Below are positions 34,679 through 46,500 of a stretch of 64,000 nt of DNA, piece by piece; positions within the stretch are counted from its first letter, which is position 1; every line of letters starts with the position of its first letter. This stretch comes from Akebia trifoliata (taxonomy: Eukaryota; Streptophyta; Magnoliopsida; Ranunculales; Lardizabalaceae), in NCBI GenBank assembly GCA_017979445.1, contig CM030709.1, positions 4,878,001 through 4,942,000 on the forward strand, given 5' to 3'. The notes beneath the pieces were generated by a model. That model did not search any database. It was not told the origin of the DNA and saw only the letters and a list, made by a program, of their open reading frames with translations. The position numbers and the translations under genes are program-made.

Positions 34679-35038
34679 GGGGGGCGTTCAATGGCCAACT
34701 TTTTGGCAAAACATTTTTCAAAACATGAGTTAGAGGTTTTGGAATGGGCTGATTTTTGGTGAGGATGATCTCTACGGTGAGGAGATCATCCTCACCATAA
34801 ATCAGCCCATTCCAAAACTTCTAACCCATATTTACAAGCTAAAAAATCGTGGACCGTCCATTTTTTGTAAACTGTTTTTGATGGGGTTAGAAGTTTTGGA
34901 ATGGGCTGATTTTTGGTGAGGATGATCTCCTCACTGTAGAGATCATCCTCACCAAAAATCAGCCCATTCCAAAACCTCTAACCTATGTTTTGAAAAATGT
35001 TTTGCCAAAAAGTTTGCTAAAAAGTTTGCCCTTGATCG

Positions 35039-35044
<6 letters not shown>
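34679..35044 (+). mobile_element. Double-hairpin (TA)n element, copy 5 (type II ends)
   Basis: The left end 'gggggcgttcaatggccaac' and right end 'gcccttgatcgctaccc' bracket two hairpins and the conserved spacer. The ends carry 'tttggcaaaacatttttcaa' instead of the type I sequence. A (TA)n tract lies on both sides. 366 bp. Confidence 0.83.
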
Positions 35045-35076
<32 letters not shown>

Positions 35077-35080
<4 letters not shown>

Positions 35081-35442
35081 CCTTTTCAGCAACAAACATT
35101 TTGGCAAAACATTTTTCAAAACATAGGTTAGAGGTTTTGGAATGGGCTGATTTTTGGTGAGGATGATCTCTATGGTGAGGAGATCATCCTCATCAAAAAT
35201 CAGCCCATTCCAAAACTTCTAGCCCCATGTTTACAAGTTGGGAAATCGTGGACCGTCCATTTTTTGTAAGCCATTTTTGATGGGTAAGAGGTTTTGGAAT
35301 GGGCTGATTTTTGGTGATGATGATCTCCTCACCGTAGAGATCATCCTCACCAAAAATCAGCCCATTCCAAAACCTCTAACCCATATTTTGAAAAATGTTT
35401 TGCCAAAATGTTTGTCAAAATGTTTGTTGCTGAACATTTCCC
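35077..35442 (+). mobile_element. Double-hairpin (TA)n element, copy 6 (type II ends)
   Basis: Left 'gggtccttttcagcaacaaa', right 'tttgttgctgaacatttccc'. The core hairpins are intact, with minor variants ('catcaaaaatc', 'gatgatgatctc'). 366 bp, separated from copy 7 by a short TA tract. Confidence 0.84.
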
Positions 35443-35456
35443 ATATATATATATAT

Positions 35457-35836
35457 GGGTCCGTTCAGCACCCTAAGTTTTACCACACACTTTAACAAAC
35501 GTGTTTTGTCTTACATGGGTTAGAAGTTTTGGAATGGGCTGATTTTTGGTGAGGATGATCTCTATGGTGAGGAGATCATCCTCACCAAAAATCAGCTCAT
35601 TCCAAAACTTCTAACCCCATCAAAAATGGTTTATAAAAAATGGACGGTCCACGATTTTTCAACGTGTAAACATGGGGCTAAACATTTCGGAATGGGCTGA
35701 TTTTTGGGGAGGATGATCTTCTAATCATAGAGATCATCCTCACCAAAAATCAGCCCATTCCAAAACTTCTAACCCATGTAGGACGAAAAACGTTTGTTAA
35801 AGTGTGTGGTAAAACTTAGGGTGCTGAACATTTCCC
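35457..35836 (+). mobile_element. Double-hairpin (TA)n element, copy 7 (type I ends)
   Basis: Left 'gggtccgttcagcacc', right 'ggtgctgaacatttccc'; type I 'ttaccacacactttaacaaa' arms. Two hairpins plus the 'aaatggacggtccacg' spacer. 380 bp. Confidence 0.86.
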
Positions 35837-35850
35837 TATATATATATATA

Positions 35851-36214
35851 GGGAAATGTTCAGCAACAAACATTTCGGCAAAACATTTTTGAAAATATGG
35901 GTTACAGGTTTTGGAATGGGCTGATTTTTGGTGAGGATGATCTCTACAGGGAATAGATCATCATCACCAAAAATCAGCCCATTCCAAAACTTCTAACCCA
36001 TCAAAAATGGTTTACAAAAAATGGACGGTTCACAATTTTTCAACCTGTTAACATGGGGCTAGAAGTTTTGGAATGGGCTGATTTTTGATGAGGATGATCT
36101 CCTCACCGTAGAGATCATCCTCACCAAAAATCAGCCCATTCCAAAACCTCTAACCCATGTTTTGAAAATTTTTGCCAAAATGTTTGTCAAAATGTTTGTT
36201 GCTGAAAGGGACCC
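35851..36214 (-). mobile_element. Double-hairpin (TA)n element, copy 8 (type II ends)
   Basis: Left 'gggaaatgttcagcaacaaa', right 'tttgttgctgaaagggaccc'. The ends are inverted relative to copy 6. The first hairpin loop is altered ('ctctacagggaatagatc'). 364 bp. Confidence 0.84.
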
Positions 36215-36231
36215 ATATATATATATATATA

Positions 36232-36609
36232 GGGAAATGTTCAGCACCATAAGTTTTACCACACACTTTAACAAACGTTTTTTGTCCTACATGGGTTAGA
36301 AGTTTTGGAATGAGTTGATTTTTGGTGAGGATGATCTCTATGATTAGAAGATCATCCTCCCCAAAAATCAGCCCATTCCGAAATGTTTAGCCCCATGTTT
36401 ACACGTTGAAAAATCGTGGACCGTCCATTTTTTGTAAATCAATTTTGATGGGGTTAGAAGTTTTGGAATGAGCTGATTTTTGGTGAGGATGATCTCCTCA
36501 CCATAGAGATCATCCTCACCAAAAATCAGCTCATTCCGAAACTTCTAACCCATGTAAGACAAAACGCGTTTGTTAAAGTGTGTGTAAAACTAAGGGTGGC
36601 GAACGGGAC

Positions 36610-36611
<2 letters not shown>
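36232..36611 (-). mobile_element. Double-hairpin (TA)n element, copy 9 (type I ends)
   Basis: Left 'gggaaatgttcagcacc', right 'ggtggcgaacgggaccc'. Nearly identical to copy 10 at 61101-61481, with about six differences counted by eye. 380 bp, followed by (TA)n to about 36648. Confidence 0.86.
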
Positions 36612-36649
<38 letters not shown>

Positions 36650-37169
36650 AACTTACAAGAGATTCAAAGAAAAAGATTCTTGAAAATTTTTGTCTTTGAA
36701 TTTAGTCAAGCCTTCAACTATCCACAATAAATAAAACATATTATATATGTTGTTTGCTTATGTAAAATTTCATTAAAATCAACTAATAACAAACAAGTAA
36801 TCGAGAAAATCCCAAATTATAACAACGAACAACAAATACATAAAAGAGAGAGCTAAATTCAAGTTTCTAACGAGAGAGAGAGAGTAAGAGACTGACCTTC
36901 AACCAAAACTTCATCCAAAACTTTAGATTTGGAGACAAACCCTAGCTCAAACTTTGGAGAGAAATTTTGGTGGCTATATTTTTTTAGAGAAACGACCTTT
37001 GGCTGCGCGGGAATGAACGAATTTGAAGGGTTAAACCCACAAAAATCTCAACAATTTGTTCTCCCTTTGGCAGCTATAGAAATCGCCCCAACCTTTTCGG
37101 AATTTAAATCGCCCCATTGACTATGTATCGTTGTTTTCTCAAATCATTAGTAGAGAAAACCTAAAGATT

Positions 37170-37560
37170 TGAGAAATTTTTTTTTTTCGAAAATTAGTAT
37201 TTATGAAATCGCTTGTAATGAAACCCATAAGGTTTTTTGAATCAAAGATATATGGGTACCAAGATTTTGGCATTTTTTTTTTTGGAAAATCGGCGTTTAT
37301 CAAATCGCCTGTAAAGAAACCCTTAAGGTTTTTTGAAACAAAGATATGGGAACCAAGACTTGGAGGAGAAATTTGTTTTGGAAATCGGCATTTATTAAAT
37401 CGCCTTAAAAAAACCAGGTTTTGTGAAACGTAATATGAGAACCAAGATTTTATGGATTTGGTTTTTTTTGGAAATTGACATTTAACAAATCATCTGTATA
37501 GAAATCCTTTAAGTTTTGTTAAAAAATATATGGGAATCGAGATTTATGGGCATTTTTTTA
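37170..37560. repeat. Four-copy tandem repeat, about 93-bp unit (CACTA subterminal)
   Basis: Units start near 37197, 37291, 37387 and 37477. Each carries 'cggcatttat.aaatcgcc', a run like 'aaacccttaaggttttttga', then 'atatgggaaccaagattt'. Subterminal repeats of this kind bind the element's own protein in CACTA transposons. They sit just inside the CACTA terminus at 37656. Confidence 0.75.
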
Positions 37561-37656
37561 GAAAAGTCCTATAAAACATTTTTTTTAATTAAAATGCTAT
37601 TTTTTAAAAAAAATGTCAAAATATTTGGCCTCTAAATCATGTTTTTTTTTGTAGTG
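37561..37656 (-). mobile_element. CACTA transposon terminus
   Basis: Read on the minus strand from 37656 inward the sequence is CACTACAAAAAAAAACATGA, the diagnostic CACTA end, followed by AT-rich subterminal DNA. It is the only clear end found. The transposase remnant on the same strand lies 4.4 kb further in, with copies 5-9 of the double-hairpin family inserted between. Confidence 0.7.
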
Positions 37657-37763
37657 TGATTTTTGACCAAAATAACCCTAATTATATGAAGTTCAATTAT
37701 AAAAATGGGGGCATACATGACCACTCAAAATTTGGTGTTGAACCCCTTCAACTTTGCCTTCTA

Positions 37764-37870
37764 TCGTTATAATTACTAGAAGGGGGCACATGCAAACACA
37801 CACATCTCTAAAGGGCTTAGTTGTAATTTAAAATATTAGTTAAAATGATAATTTTGAAAATTACATAGTA
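37764..37870 (+). repeat. Direct repeat, right copy (partner at 30955)
   Basis: 'actagaagggggcacatgca', 'aacacacacatctctaaagg' and 'gtaatttaaaatattagtta' correspond to the left copy. A further partial copy of its upstream flank ('tttgaccaaaatgacctt') lies at about 37945. Confidence 0.55.
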
Positions 37871-38983
37871 AAAACGATAGTTTTCTAATTTTAAAAATTA
37901 ATCAGCGTGATTTTAAGAATGAGGAATTGCAAATTTATTTGTCTTTGACCAAAATGACCTTGCTTATATTTAGTTTAAATGTTAAGTTGGGGGCATTTAT
38001 GCCAACTCAAATTTTAGTGTGGAACCACTTTCTCTTATTATATTAGTAAAGATGAATAAGTCGCCAAAACTTAAACAAAATGGTTAAATGACAAAAATCT
38101 ACGTAGTTTAACATAAAAAAACTTGTTAAGAGATCAAGTGATCCAAGGAACTCAATACATTAATTGCTTTATTAATTATTACAATAAAGACAACAAAAAT
38201 CCTTATCGTAAAGATTTTGGTACCACGTAACTGATCTTTTCTTCCATTCTATTTTGTTGTATATTCACGTTATGTCAAAAATCATGTTCAACTAAAAAAT
38301 AGTATTTTTCATATTTTCTTTTCTATGAATAATTCAATCGTTGTTCAATTACATTGATGATGATTGCAACTAATAGCAAAGTAGAAATTTTACAAACTAG
38401 GCAAGCTTAGGGAAAGCTCGAGTTCAGAGTGACACGTATTAATCCATTTCTCGAATCCAAGTTAATTCAGTCTCAACTATTTTATCCTTTTACCCACCAC
38501 CATAGTAAAAATTAACATAAATTAAAATTTGTGAATAATTTTATTTAAAAAAAAAGTATAACCAAATTTAAGGTCTCATCAGATTAGCTTCAGCTATAGT
38601 CACAAAATTGGAGTACATGTTCAAATCGACAATGAAAAACTTTGGAAAAACATTGAAAACGGGAAAAAATGATAAAAATAAAAGATAAAAAGATATATTA
38701 AAAGTTACGAAAAATACATATGTAATGAAAACTCATAAAATCAAGTTATTATTATTAAATCTCATATTTTAAAATTTATAAATCACCAAAATCTATTATG
38801 TATCAAATCCCACATTGAAAAATGAACAAGAAAGTGTTTAATTTTTTTCCTTGCGAAAAAAAAAATGATAATAAAACGGCATTTTTTTTTTAATCGCAAA
38901 TGAAAAAGTCACGTTTTTTAATCGTCAAAGATGTAATACGCACTTTTTTTTTTCTTCAAAAAGTCATCTTTTTTTTTTATTAC
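37871..38983. other. AT-rich intergenic DNA
   Basis: No gene or intact repeat is recognised beyond the partial repeat flank near 37945-38040. Confidence 0.35.
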
Positions 38984-39412
38984 AATGGCTCCAATCGGTC
39001 TCTAAATTTAGAGATAGAGACGTCTAAACTTAGCTTAGTTCCAACCAGGTTCTAAATCTCTAACAACCCTTTTAAATAACTATTCACGACTCTAAATTTA
39101 GAGACGTTAAAAAATTTTAGAGCCCATCTTTAAATTATTATTCATTATTTTTAAATACTCATTTTTTTTTTATAACAAAAATGCCATTTTGACTTCCATC
39201 TTTTTATTAATCATATTTTAAATATAATTTTTGTCCACTACTTATTATTTTTAATTTTTTTAATTTAATTCTAGATTTAAAGAATAAATAATGATTTATA
39301 GGGAGGACTAGTTAGAATTTAAATTAATTCGAAGGAAAACATATTCTCTAAATTCAGATAAAGATGTCAATTTGGAGTCAAATTTTAGAGACGTGAGTTG
39401 GAGTTGCTCTCA
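38984..39412. repeat. MITE with 'ggctccaatcggtctctaaa' ends
   Basis: The left 'ggctccaatcggtctctaaa' is mirrored by the right end, which reads backwards as 'gagcaactccaactcacgtc' then 'tctaaaatttg'. 'agagacgt' words occur in both halves. About 430 bp, non-coding, of a type common in plant genomes. Confidence 0.55.
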
Positions 39413-40068
39413 TACTATATAATCCTTCTTACATAAATCTATTTTATTAAATAAAATTATTTTATAACATTTTTTCTCATTTTTAATAAGCAAATCCTAG
39501 GACGGAGCCAAAATGAAATTCATGTAAAGGAAATTGGGTAAAAAAAAAAAAAAACAAACAATTTAGGATTTCTTCATCAAACGCTTGACTGGACCAGAAG
39601 TCTTTATCAAAGTCATGGATAACTTGACCACCACCACACTCAAGACTTCGAGTCAATGTCCAAGAGCTTCTGAACCGTATAAATTCCGTTTTCTAAACGT
39701 AGTCCAGGGCCTCCGGGCCCAATACAATGACGTCATCTTTCAATTATATCCCAGCAAGGCATGACGTCATATATTTTGTTGTCGGTGTAACGTATCTGAG
39801 ATTCCAAAAAAGTCCTCAATAATTCACCTAGCAAGGTTTAAGACTATTTTGTCCTTTTATGGGTATAACGGTAATTTCGTGTTGTTCGTCCGTTTTCTCT
39901 ATCCAAATGAAATCTTTTCTATTAAATATTTTAATATAGGAAATTATAAATATCATGATTATCCAGATGGGTTCATAAAAGCAATAACGGCGTCATTTCT
40001 CCGTCACGATCGAAGAGGGCAATTGTTATTCTTTTATGGTGATTTGGGCATAGGTCTCCACGTTTGAG

Positions 40069-41031
40069 TGAATATTAGAGATAAGTCCCTGGCTTTTCAA
40101 ATTGTTGACATGCTTCTCTTGACCTTGCTCTTATTGACTAATTAAAACGATTAAATATCCTCATCTTCAACCTTAAATCAGAAACCTTTGTATTTCTTTC
40201 CACAATCGCTATTTTCAACCACTTGGATAAATCTTGAGTCGTGTTAGGGTGACATTATGAATTTTACAATTTTAACGTTAGATGTTGTTTCCTTATGATA
40301 CGAGTAAATACATCTAAAATTATATATGCACCTCCACGTCAAAAATGTAAAAATCACGATGAATCCAATATCATTTTATCACTAGTGTAAAATCTTTTAC
40401 TCACACCTTTGATTTTAAGATTTTATCTAATCTTAAAGTCTTAAAAATAATATAGAATTTTTAGAAAAGTAGAAGATAATAATGAATTTTTTTTTATAGA
40501 AAAATAGGCCTTTACAATCATTCTCCCTTTTTTTTTCTATCAGTAAAGATTTTATTCAAGGTAAAGTCGAAAAATGATGAACAAAGAGTAAGAACCTTGT
40601 AGACATTGATGTGAGAAGAAAAAAAAAAAAGGATGAGGGCATTTATGTAAATATGAAAATTTTTGTAGAAAAATCAAGATTTAAAGCGAAATGGTATACA
40701 ATGAATTGAAAATAAGATTGCATGGATCAAAAGTAATTTACAAAGAAGGATGAAGAGCTTGAAATGACTAGTTTTGAAAAAGAGCCCTACTTCAATGACT
40801 TGAAGTAGCATTGTGTATGTAAAGAACCGGTCAAGTATTTCAAGTCTTAATGCTACTTCGAGTATTATTTCAAGTCTCTTTAATATTCTTCTTCAAGAAA
40901 TGATGAGTGTTTAGTTAAAAGTTAAAGATAAGGGTATTTAGGTCATTTTTTATAAATCACTAAGAAAAGACCAAGGTCAAGGGACTAATGTAATCAGTTT
41001 GAAAACACATGGATGTATCCTAAAATATTCA
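40069..41031. repeat. Family C foldback element upstream of the ERF gene
   Basis: The left terminus 'tgaatattagagataagtcc' is mirrored by the right terminus, which reads backwards as 'tgaatattttaggatacatc'. Subterminal 'cttcaaccttaaatcag' and 'aaagataagggtatttaggt' face each other. 963 bp. Its right end is only about 42 bp from the TATA box of the ERF gene. Confidence 0.65.
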
Positions 41032-41073
41032 ACAAAACATGAGCCCTATTTCTAAATCACCCATTTTTCTTCC

Positions 41074-41081
41074 TATAAATA
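41074..41081 (+). promoter_or_regulatory. TATA box of the ERF gene
   Basis: TATAAATA lies 90 bp upstream of the start codon. A transcription start near 41105 would leave a leader of about 60 bp, which is normal. Confidence 0.7.
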
Positions 41082-41163
41082 ACTCTCTTGCACCCAATAC
41101 GGAACGGAAGAAAGAGCAACCTTCCTCTTCGTTTAGTAGTCTCCGTTATTTTTTCCGTCAAAT

Positions 41164-42084
41164 ATGGAAGTGTCGTTCGATCAAATATGCTCCTACCTCT
41201 TAGAAGGATCATCTGACGGAGCCATACAGCCGTCCGATCTCATCCCCGAATCTCCCTCTTATTCATCTTTGACAGACTGCAACTCTCCTGATTCCTCTCT
41301 TGCGTTCAAGCGTAGAAAAACCGACGGTTTAGATTCTTCTATCGAAGTAGAATCTAACGGCCACGATGAAGAGAAATTCGTTCAAAGCGCCTTAACCTTT
41401 GATTGGGCTGCTAAAGGGGAATGTCTCGAGATTAGTGCTGATGTGGACAATCCCGTGGCTAATAAGAGCCGTCCTCCACCGTCGGATTTACCGGTTCCAG
41501 CCTATTATCATCAGCAGTATCATAACGGCAACCAGGTCACGCCGTTAGATTTTTCTGGAACGACAGTTAAATTTAACGGCTTTTCGAGTCCCTGCTTTTC
41601 AGGCAGTTGGGGGAAACTACCGTTAAATGAAAACGATTCAATGGACATGGTGTTGTACGGAGTATTGAAAGAAGCCACGTTGAAAGGGTGGCAGCCGAAT
41701 ACACCGACGGCTCCTTCTGTCTCTTCGTCGGCTTATGCGGCTCAAATGAAGCCTAAGCCGAAGAAGAAGCCAGAACCGGTATGCCTGACACCCACCGTAA
41801 TAGCAACAACGAAGAAGGGAAAAACTGGACCGCACTATCGAGGTGTAAGGGAACGTCCATGGGGGAAATTCGCGGCTGAGATTCGTGACTCGGCGCGTCA
41901 TGGAGCAAGAGTGTGGCTTGGAACATTCAATACGGCTGAGGAGGCTGCAATGGCTTACGATCGAGCTGCTTACAAGATGCGTGGCTCCCGGGCTCTGTTA
42001 AATTTTTCTCATCATAATATTGACAGCAGTGATGGTGGCTCAGGATCTATAGCCGGTCGTGCTGATTGCAAACGTGGCTCGTAG
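41164..42084 (+). CDS. AP2/ERF transcription factor, group IX (ERF1A/ERF2-like)
   Basis: Nuclear DNA-binding activator expected to bind GCC-box elements in ethylene, jasmonate and defence responses. Intronless, 306 aa. The AP2 domain spans about 224-281 ([19 protein letters not shown]...WLGTF...RGSRALLNF). The ERF-type residues Ala and Asp at domain positions 14 and 19 are Ala237 and Asp242. Upstream, [19 protein letters not shown] at about 142-160 matches the acidic SWGxLPLxENDSxDM motif of group IX, though Met replaces the usual Glu. [11 protein letters not shown] basic stretch is a likely nuclear signal. The C-terminal tail after the AP2 domain is only about 25 residues, shorter than in Arabidopsis group IXa members. 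The start is the first ATG after the TATA box. I do not assign a member-level name. Confidence 0.9.
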   Translation: MEVSFDQICSYLLEGSSDGAIQPSDLIPESPSYSSLTDCNSPDSSLAFKRRKTDGLDSSIEVESNGHDEEKFVQSALTFDWAAKGECLEISADVDNPVANKSRPPPSDLPVPAYYHQQYHNGNQVTPLDFSGTTVKFNGFSSPCFSGSWGKLPLNENDSMDMVLYGVLKEATLKGWQPNTPTAPSVSSSAYAAQMKPKPKKKPEPVCLTPTVIATTKKGKTGPHYRGVRERPWGKFAAEIRDSARHGARVWLGTFNTAEEAAMAYDRAAYKMRGSRALLNFSHHNIDSSDGGSGSIAGRADCKRGS

Positions 42085-42389
42085 ACTAAGGAGCTGGCTT
42101 GGACTTAGAGTGGTTCGGCTAGAAGTGAAGAAGAGTAAACTCCTGGAGGACAAACTAGGAAATGCCCAAATTAACCATCCCAATTACACAAATTACCCCT
42201 CTTGGAGTTCGATATTTGCAAGAGACATCTTAAGGTGAGAAGCATGGATAGTTTTCTAATTTGGTGGTCTGGAAGCCACCCAATGATGATTAGACATTTG
42301 GTAGATTCTTGCAATAACACGTAGTTGTGTATGGTGGTTCACTTGTGTATAAACATATATGGTTTCGTTATATAAAAAGTTAGGCTCCC

Positions 42390-42413
42390 AAGATCAAGAT
42401 CAAGATCAAGATC
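42390..42413 (+). repeat. (AAGATC)4 hexamer repeat
   Basis: Short tandem hexamer array in the 3' flank of the ERF gene. Confidence 0.85.
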
Positions 42414-43200
42414 ATGATCATCTAATCACCAATTGATTTAATTCACATGTGATTGATGTAATCATACCGGTACTAATGCATTCCGAGATTTTTATGAGTC
42501 ATGGTTAACTCGTTTTGACGTTTCATCTCATTCATGAACGAGATAAATTTGTCTTGGATGAGTTTTCCGATATGTTTGAGTTGTCTCGTTCAATAATTAG
42601 AAAAATTACCTATGATTTTAAATCTCATCTGATAAGTTGAACTTGTCTATCCATCTTGTTGGTGGACGATACCAAGACGTATTGGATGAGTCGTCTTAGT
42701 CTCGGATGTGATTTAAAAGCATGATATGAATGAATACCACATTATCATTTTGTTAATCTTTATTTGGGTTTTCAAAGATCTTGATTACATGTCAATCACA
42801 ATCATCACTTCGTTGCTCTTGATAAGATGGACCCTACAAGAAGGATGTCATTTTGAATGTAAACTTTGGAAATGTTTCTTTTTCATATTCAAAGATCAAT
42901 CCTTTGTCTCTATGTTTTCATGTTGAGAATTCTTTGAAGATCAAGAAATGTCAAATGGGTTTCTTCCCGAATGAATCCTCACTTGGATATATATATATAT
43001 ATATATATAAACAATGTTTCATCGAGATTTTGATACATAAATTTAAAAATAAATAAATAAATAAAGCACTTAGAATTTCAAAGTGTTGCCTCATCGGCAG
43101 AGATGGCTTAGAACCAATGGTTCATTTCCTATGTATCTCTAATTAACAATGTATATAATACATAAATATCTAAGAAAAGATTCTGATGAGCAGGAACAAA
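42414..43200. other. Region between convergent ERF and NPH3-type genes
   Basis: No gene seen. 42500-42720 carries 'gacgaaccatgtctc'-like degenerate words ('gtattggatgagtcgtctta') also seen in 49370-49560, so it is probably a worn dispersed repeat. A TA tract lies at 42989-43009. The final part is probably the 3' UTR of the minus-strand gene. Confidence 0.35.
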
Positions 43201-43502
43201 GGGTGTTTTGGGTTGATGAGAATTCACTACACAACTTTACGGGAATCTAGGTCGTTCGACTTCATTAATTCACAAAAAATTAATTATGGATATTTGCAAA
43301 TGAAAAAGAACAATCAACTACAAATGAATCAACTTACAATCTTGCCTTACGAGCCTAAGAAATTACAGTGATTCCAACCTTTTAACTAATCCACAAACAA
43401 AAGAATCACAACTAGCTCTTAAAAGGTAGCAAAAAACATAATCAACTACATAAAACTAATGTTATTTTGTTAGTCTAAGCTATGGAAATTCAATAAGCCA
43501 AC

Positions 43503-46500
43503 TCACTTCGACGCATTAGAATTTCTGGCTTCTGATTTTTTGAACCCGAATTTTGAGAAGATATTCCAATTACTCTTCGTCTTCTCCAGTTTTTCAAGTT
43601 TTTCTTTCATACTAAAACAATTTTTCTCAAGCTCGGACACCCGTTCTCTCATGTCATCGATGCCCGTGAATTGATTATCTATTCTCTCATTTGTAGGGTC
43701 AGCTTGGGTGGACCCATTGCTCATGGGGAGTACAAGGTTTCGATTTTGGCATTGTGGGTTCTCAAGGTTGTCTGAGACAAAGAACCAACCAGCGATGGAT
43801 GTGCGGAGCCGAAGTTGTTCAAAGAATAGGACTTGAACGACGACTCGAAGTGGAAGCCTCTCATTTTGGGCGGCATGGGTGCAAGCTTCTAAAGAGAGTT
43901 TCTGGCAGTTCATGAGCCTGCAAAGCTGCTCTCTTTCCAAGTCTGTGAGCCATGGATGTGCCTGGAAGTCGAGAAATAGGTGGTCAGTTAACCAAACTTA
44001 AAGACGAGGTCCATGAATATCAATTTTTTTTTTGTTTTTTTTGAGCAATATAAACCTTGAATGTGGTGTGGAATTGTGATTACCTTTGTGTGGATGTATG
44101 GATGATATTAGTATGAGATTTGGTGATTTATTATTGTAGTTTAATATGGAATTTGATGATATAGTAGAAGAACGTCACTCGGTAGGAACTTCAACGGACC
44201 TAATCCTAGCCTGATTTTTTTTCTTCCGCTTTTTCTGAATTTTGTGAATTTTCCCCTTGCCAACTTCCCGAAACCTGACTTGGTGACTATGCTTATAATG
44301 GTATGGACATGTAACATATCAAGCCCATCAAAGTTTACACATTGGAAACCTTGTTTTTGTTCCCAATATTGACGCACGTCTGTGTTGAAGGTACATGTCA
44401 TGGTGACAAAATCGGGGTTCAAGAATAATTCAGCAAAAGAAAGCTTCGGAAAAAGTCCGCAAAAGTTGGGAAAACATCGGATAAATTAAAATATAAAAAA
44501 ATGCATTTCATATATTAAATGATAAAATAACACTTAAAAATACAAAAAATAAGAATAATCTGTGATTTTTTTTTAATGGGAGATTTTTGTAACTATGCAT
44601 GCCGGCTACAATTCTACATTATCTACTTATGTGTTTTGCCCATGCCATTCATGCATGCATCGGAGTGCTAAGTGGAAGAATCTATGAGATTTAGATGCCT
44701 AATTTTTTTTATGAAAACATAAACATAAGGCACCCAACACTACAAAATTTACATAATAACATGATGTGCATATGTAAATGTCGAAACTAGAACCCATGTC
44801 TTGTATGCCCATCTGTATGCAATGTGTGGCACAATATGTCTCAATTATGTGAATGTATGCACACATGCTAAGGAAGCACATGTAACAAATATGTTACCTT
44901 TAGGTATATGTCGATTGCACGGTAGATGCCATCATCGAGAGGCCTAGCATAGTCGGGAATGACAGCTGCAAGTGACTGAAACTTTGGGAGTTTCAAGTTA
45001 ACATCGGGAGCAACCTCTGCAAGGTACCCATCCACTAACTTCGCAACCATTGTTATTGGGGTGAGTGGTGGGGACCCATCCATCAACTGCGCCTCATCAA
45101 TTATGCAAGGAGGAGACCCAACTGCAGCCTGTTCAATTGACATGAAGTGATCAAGAATCCGCTGAATACAATCAATATCATAAAGGGTTTCCACCGTAAA
45201 TCCCATATTCGGTATGAGAAGATCTTCCAACGCGGCTTGATCCAACTGAGCTCCAACCCTTTTCTCCAAGTTTTCTCTACATGATGGGCTCGCATGTAAC
45301 ACCATTGCCGTGTGGAGCAATCTGAGAAGGAATTGTGTCAAGGTGACTCCCTTCTTATTGGGTAATAAACCCACAATCTCTTCAAGGAGAAGCCGCTGAT
45401 CTCCCTCGGATGGGGTAGAAATATTAGAGCTAGAGTTAACACAGTTCATGTTCTCCTTGAAGCTTGACTGCCTACTCAGTCCCGGTACATATCTTTTCGC
45501 GTAAAACATGAGGGAGCCAGCAATGTTCTCGGGCTTCATTCCTCTTGATTCGACGGCTAGGATCAATCTCTTGTACAAAGGCAAACTAAGAAAAGACACC
45601 TCTTCATACCACCAATCCTCGCTAACACATCGCTGCTTAGTTTCTGTACATATTCCATTCCACAAGACGACACCCCCCTGACTCTGTCCTGCCACGGGCC
45701 ATCCAAATAAGCTTGGATCGGCACATGTTTTCATTGCCAAGGAATTGATGCATCTTGAGACAATGTGAACCTCTTCGGCATGCGAGAGAACCTCCTCGCA
45801 TGCTTCGAGAGCTTTTATCGAGTCAGCCCAATTGCTAAAAACTTCATTGAGAAAATCCTCAGTTTGCTTGATGAGATTTCCCTCCCCGTGGGCTTCGTTC
45901 ATTTGAAGGTGCTCCGCAGCACATCTAAGTCTGACTACATTAAGGGCAGTGAGTTCTATTTTAACACCGTAACAGAACTTGGCTACGAGCTCGAAAGACT
46001 TCGCTCCGCCGGGTATGTCATGAAGTTGCAAAACACAGTCCGGTTGATCTTCACTTGAGAACTCTTCAATTAGCTTTTCTAATACCCCGCTTCGGGAAAG
46101 CAATGGAAACTGTGAGAAACACAAAGGAATACTGTTAGATATCCAAGTATGCTAGCTTGTACATTTGTATACACAAGTGCATAGATACCAAAATTATGTT
46201 ATAAAAAGAACACACCTTGTGAAGATGGAAGGACATTTCTCCAACTTCAACAACAACATCACTCAGAAGCCCAGTTGCGCAAGTCCTGAAAAAGAATTTG
46301 TTAAGGTTCTATTCATACAAAAACAAGAGAGGGATTGCTGTTATAGAAATAAAACAAATTCTATGTGAAGCAAGTTTATGAAGTATTTGTCGTTATTTGG
46401 GTTTGGGTTGATATCGATGAATTGGATTATACGAGATGTAATCTAACCCAACCAATTCACAATTTCTATCTAAGTAGATTTTAAGTATAAAGCATATCGA

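Noticed and set aside
35238..35495. Open frames inside double-hairpin copies (also 63499-63708 and 63657-63914)
   Set aside because: They simply read through inverted-repeat arms, and the same frame is broken in other copies. No protein conservation is expected.
44141..44422. 93-codon minus-strand open frame in the last NPH3-type intron
   Set aside because: It lies inside an intron over a dispersed repeat shared with another gene's intron, and its protein matches nothing I recognise.
44739..44750. 'cactacaaaatt' as a CACTA end in the NPH3-type intron
   Set aside because: A short chance match without subterminal repeats or partner.
45765..46058. Plus-strand open frame opposite the NPH3-type exon
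   Set aside because: Antisense shadow of a well supported coding exon.
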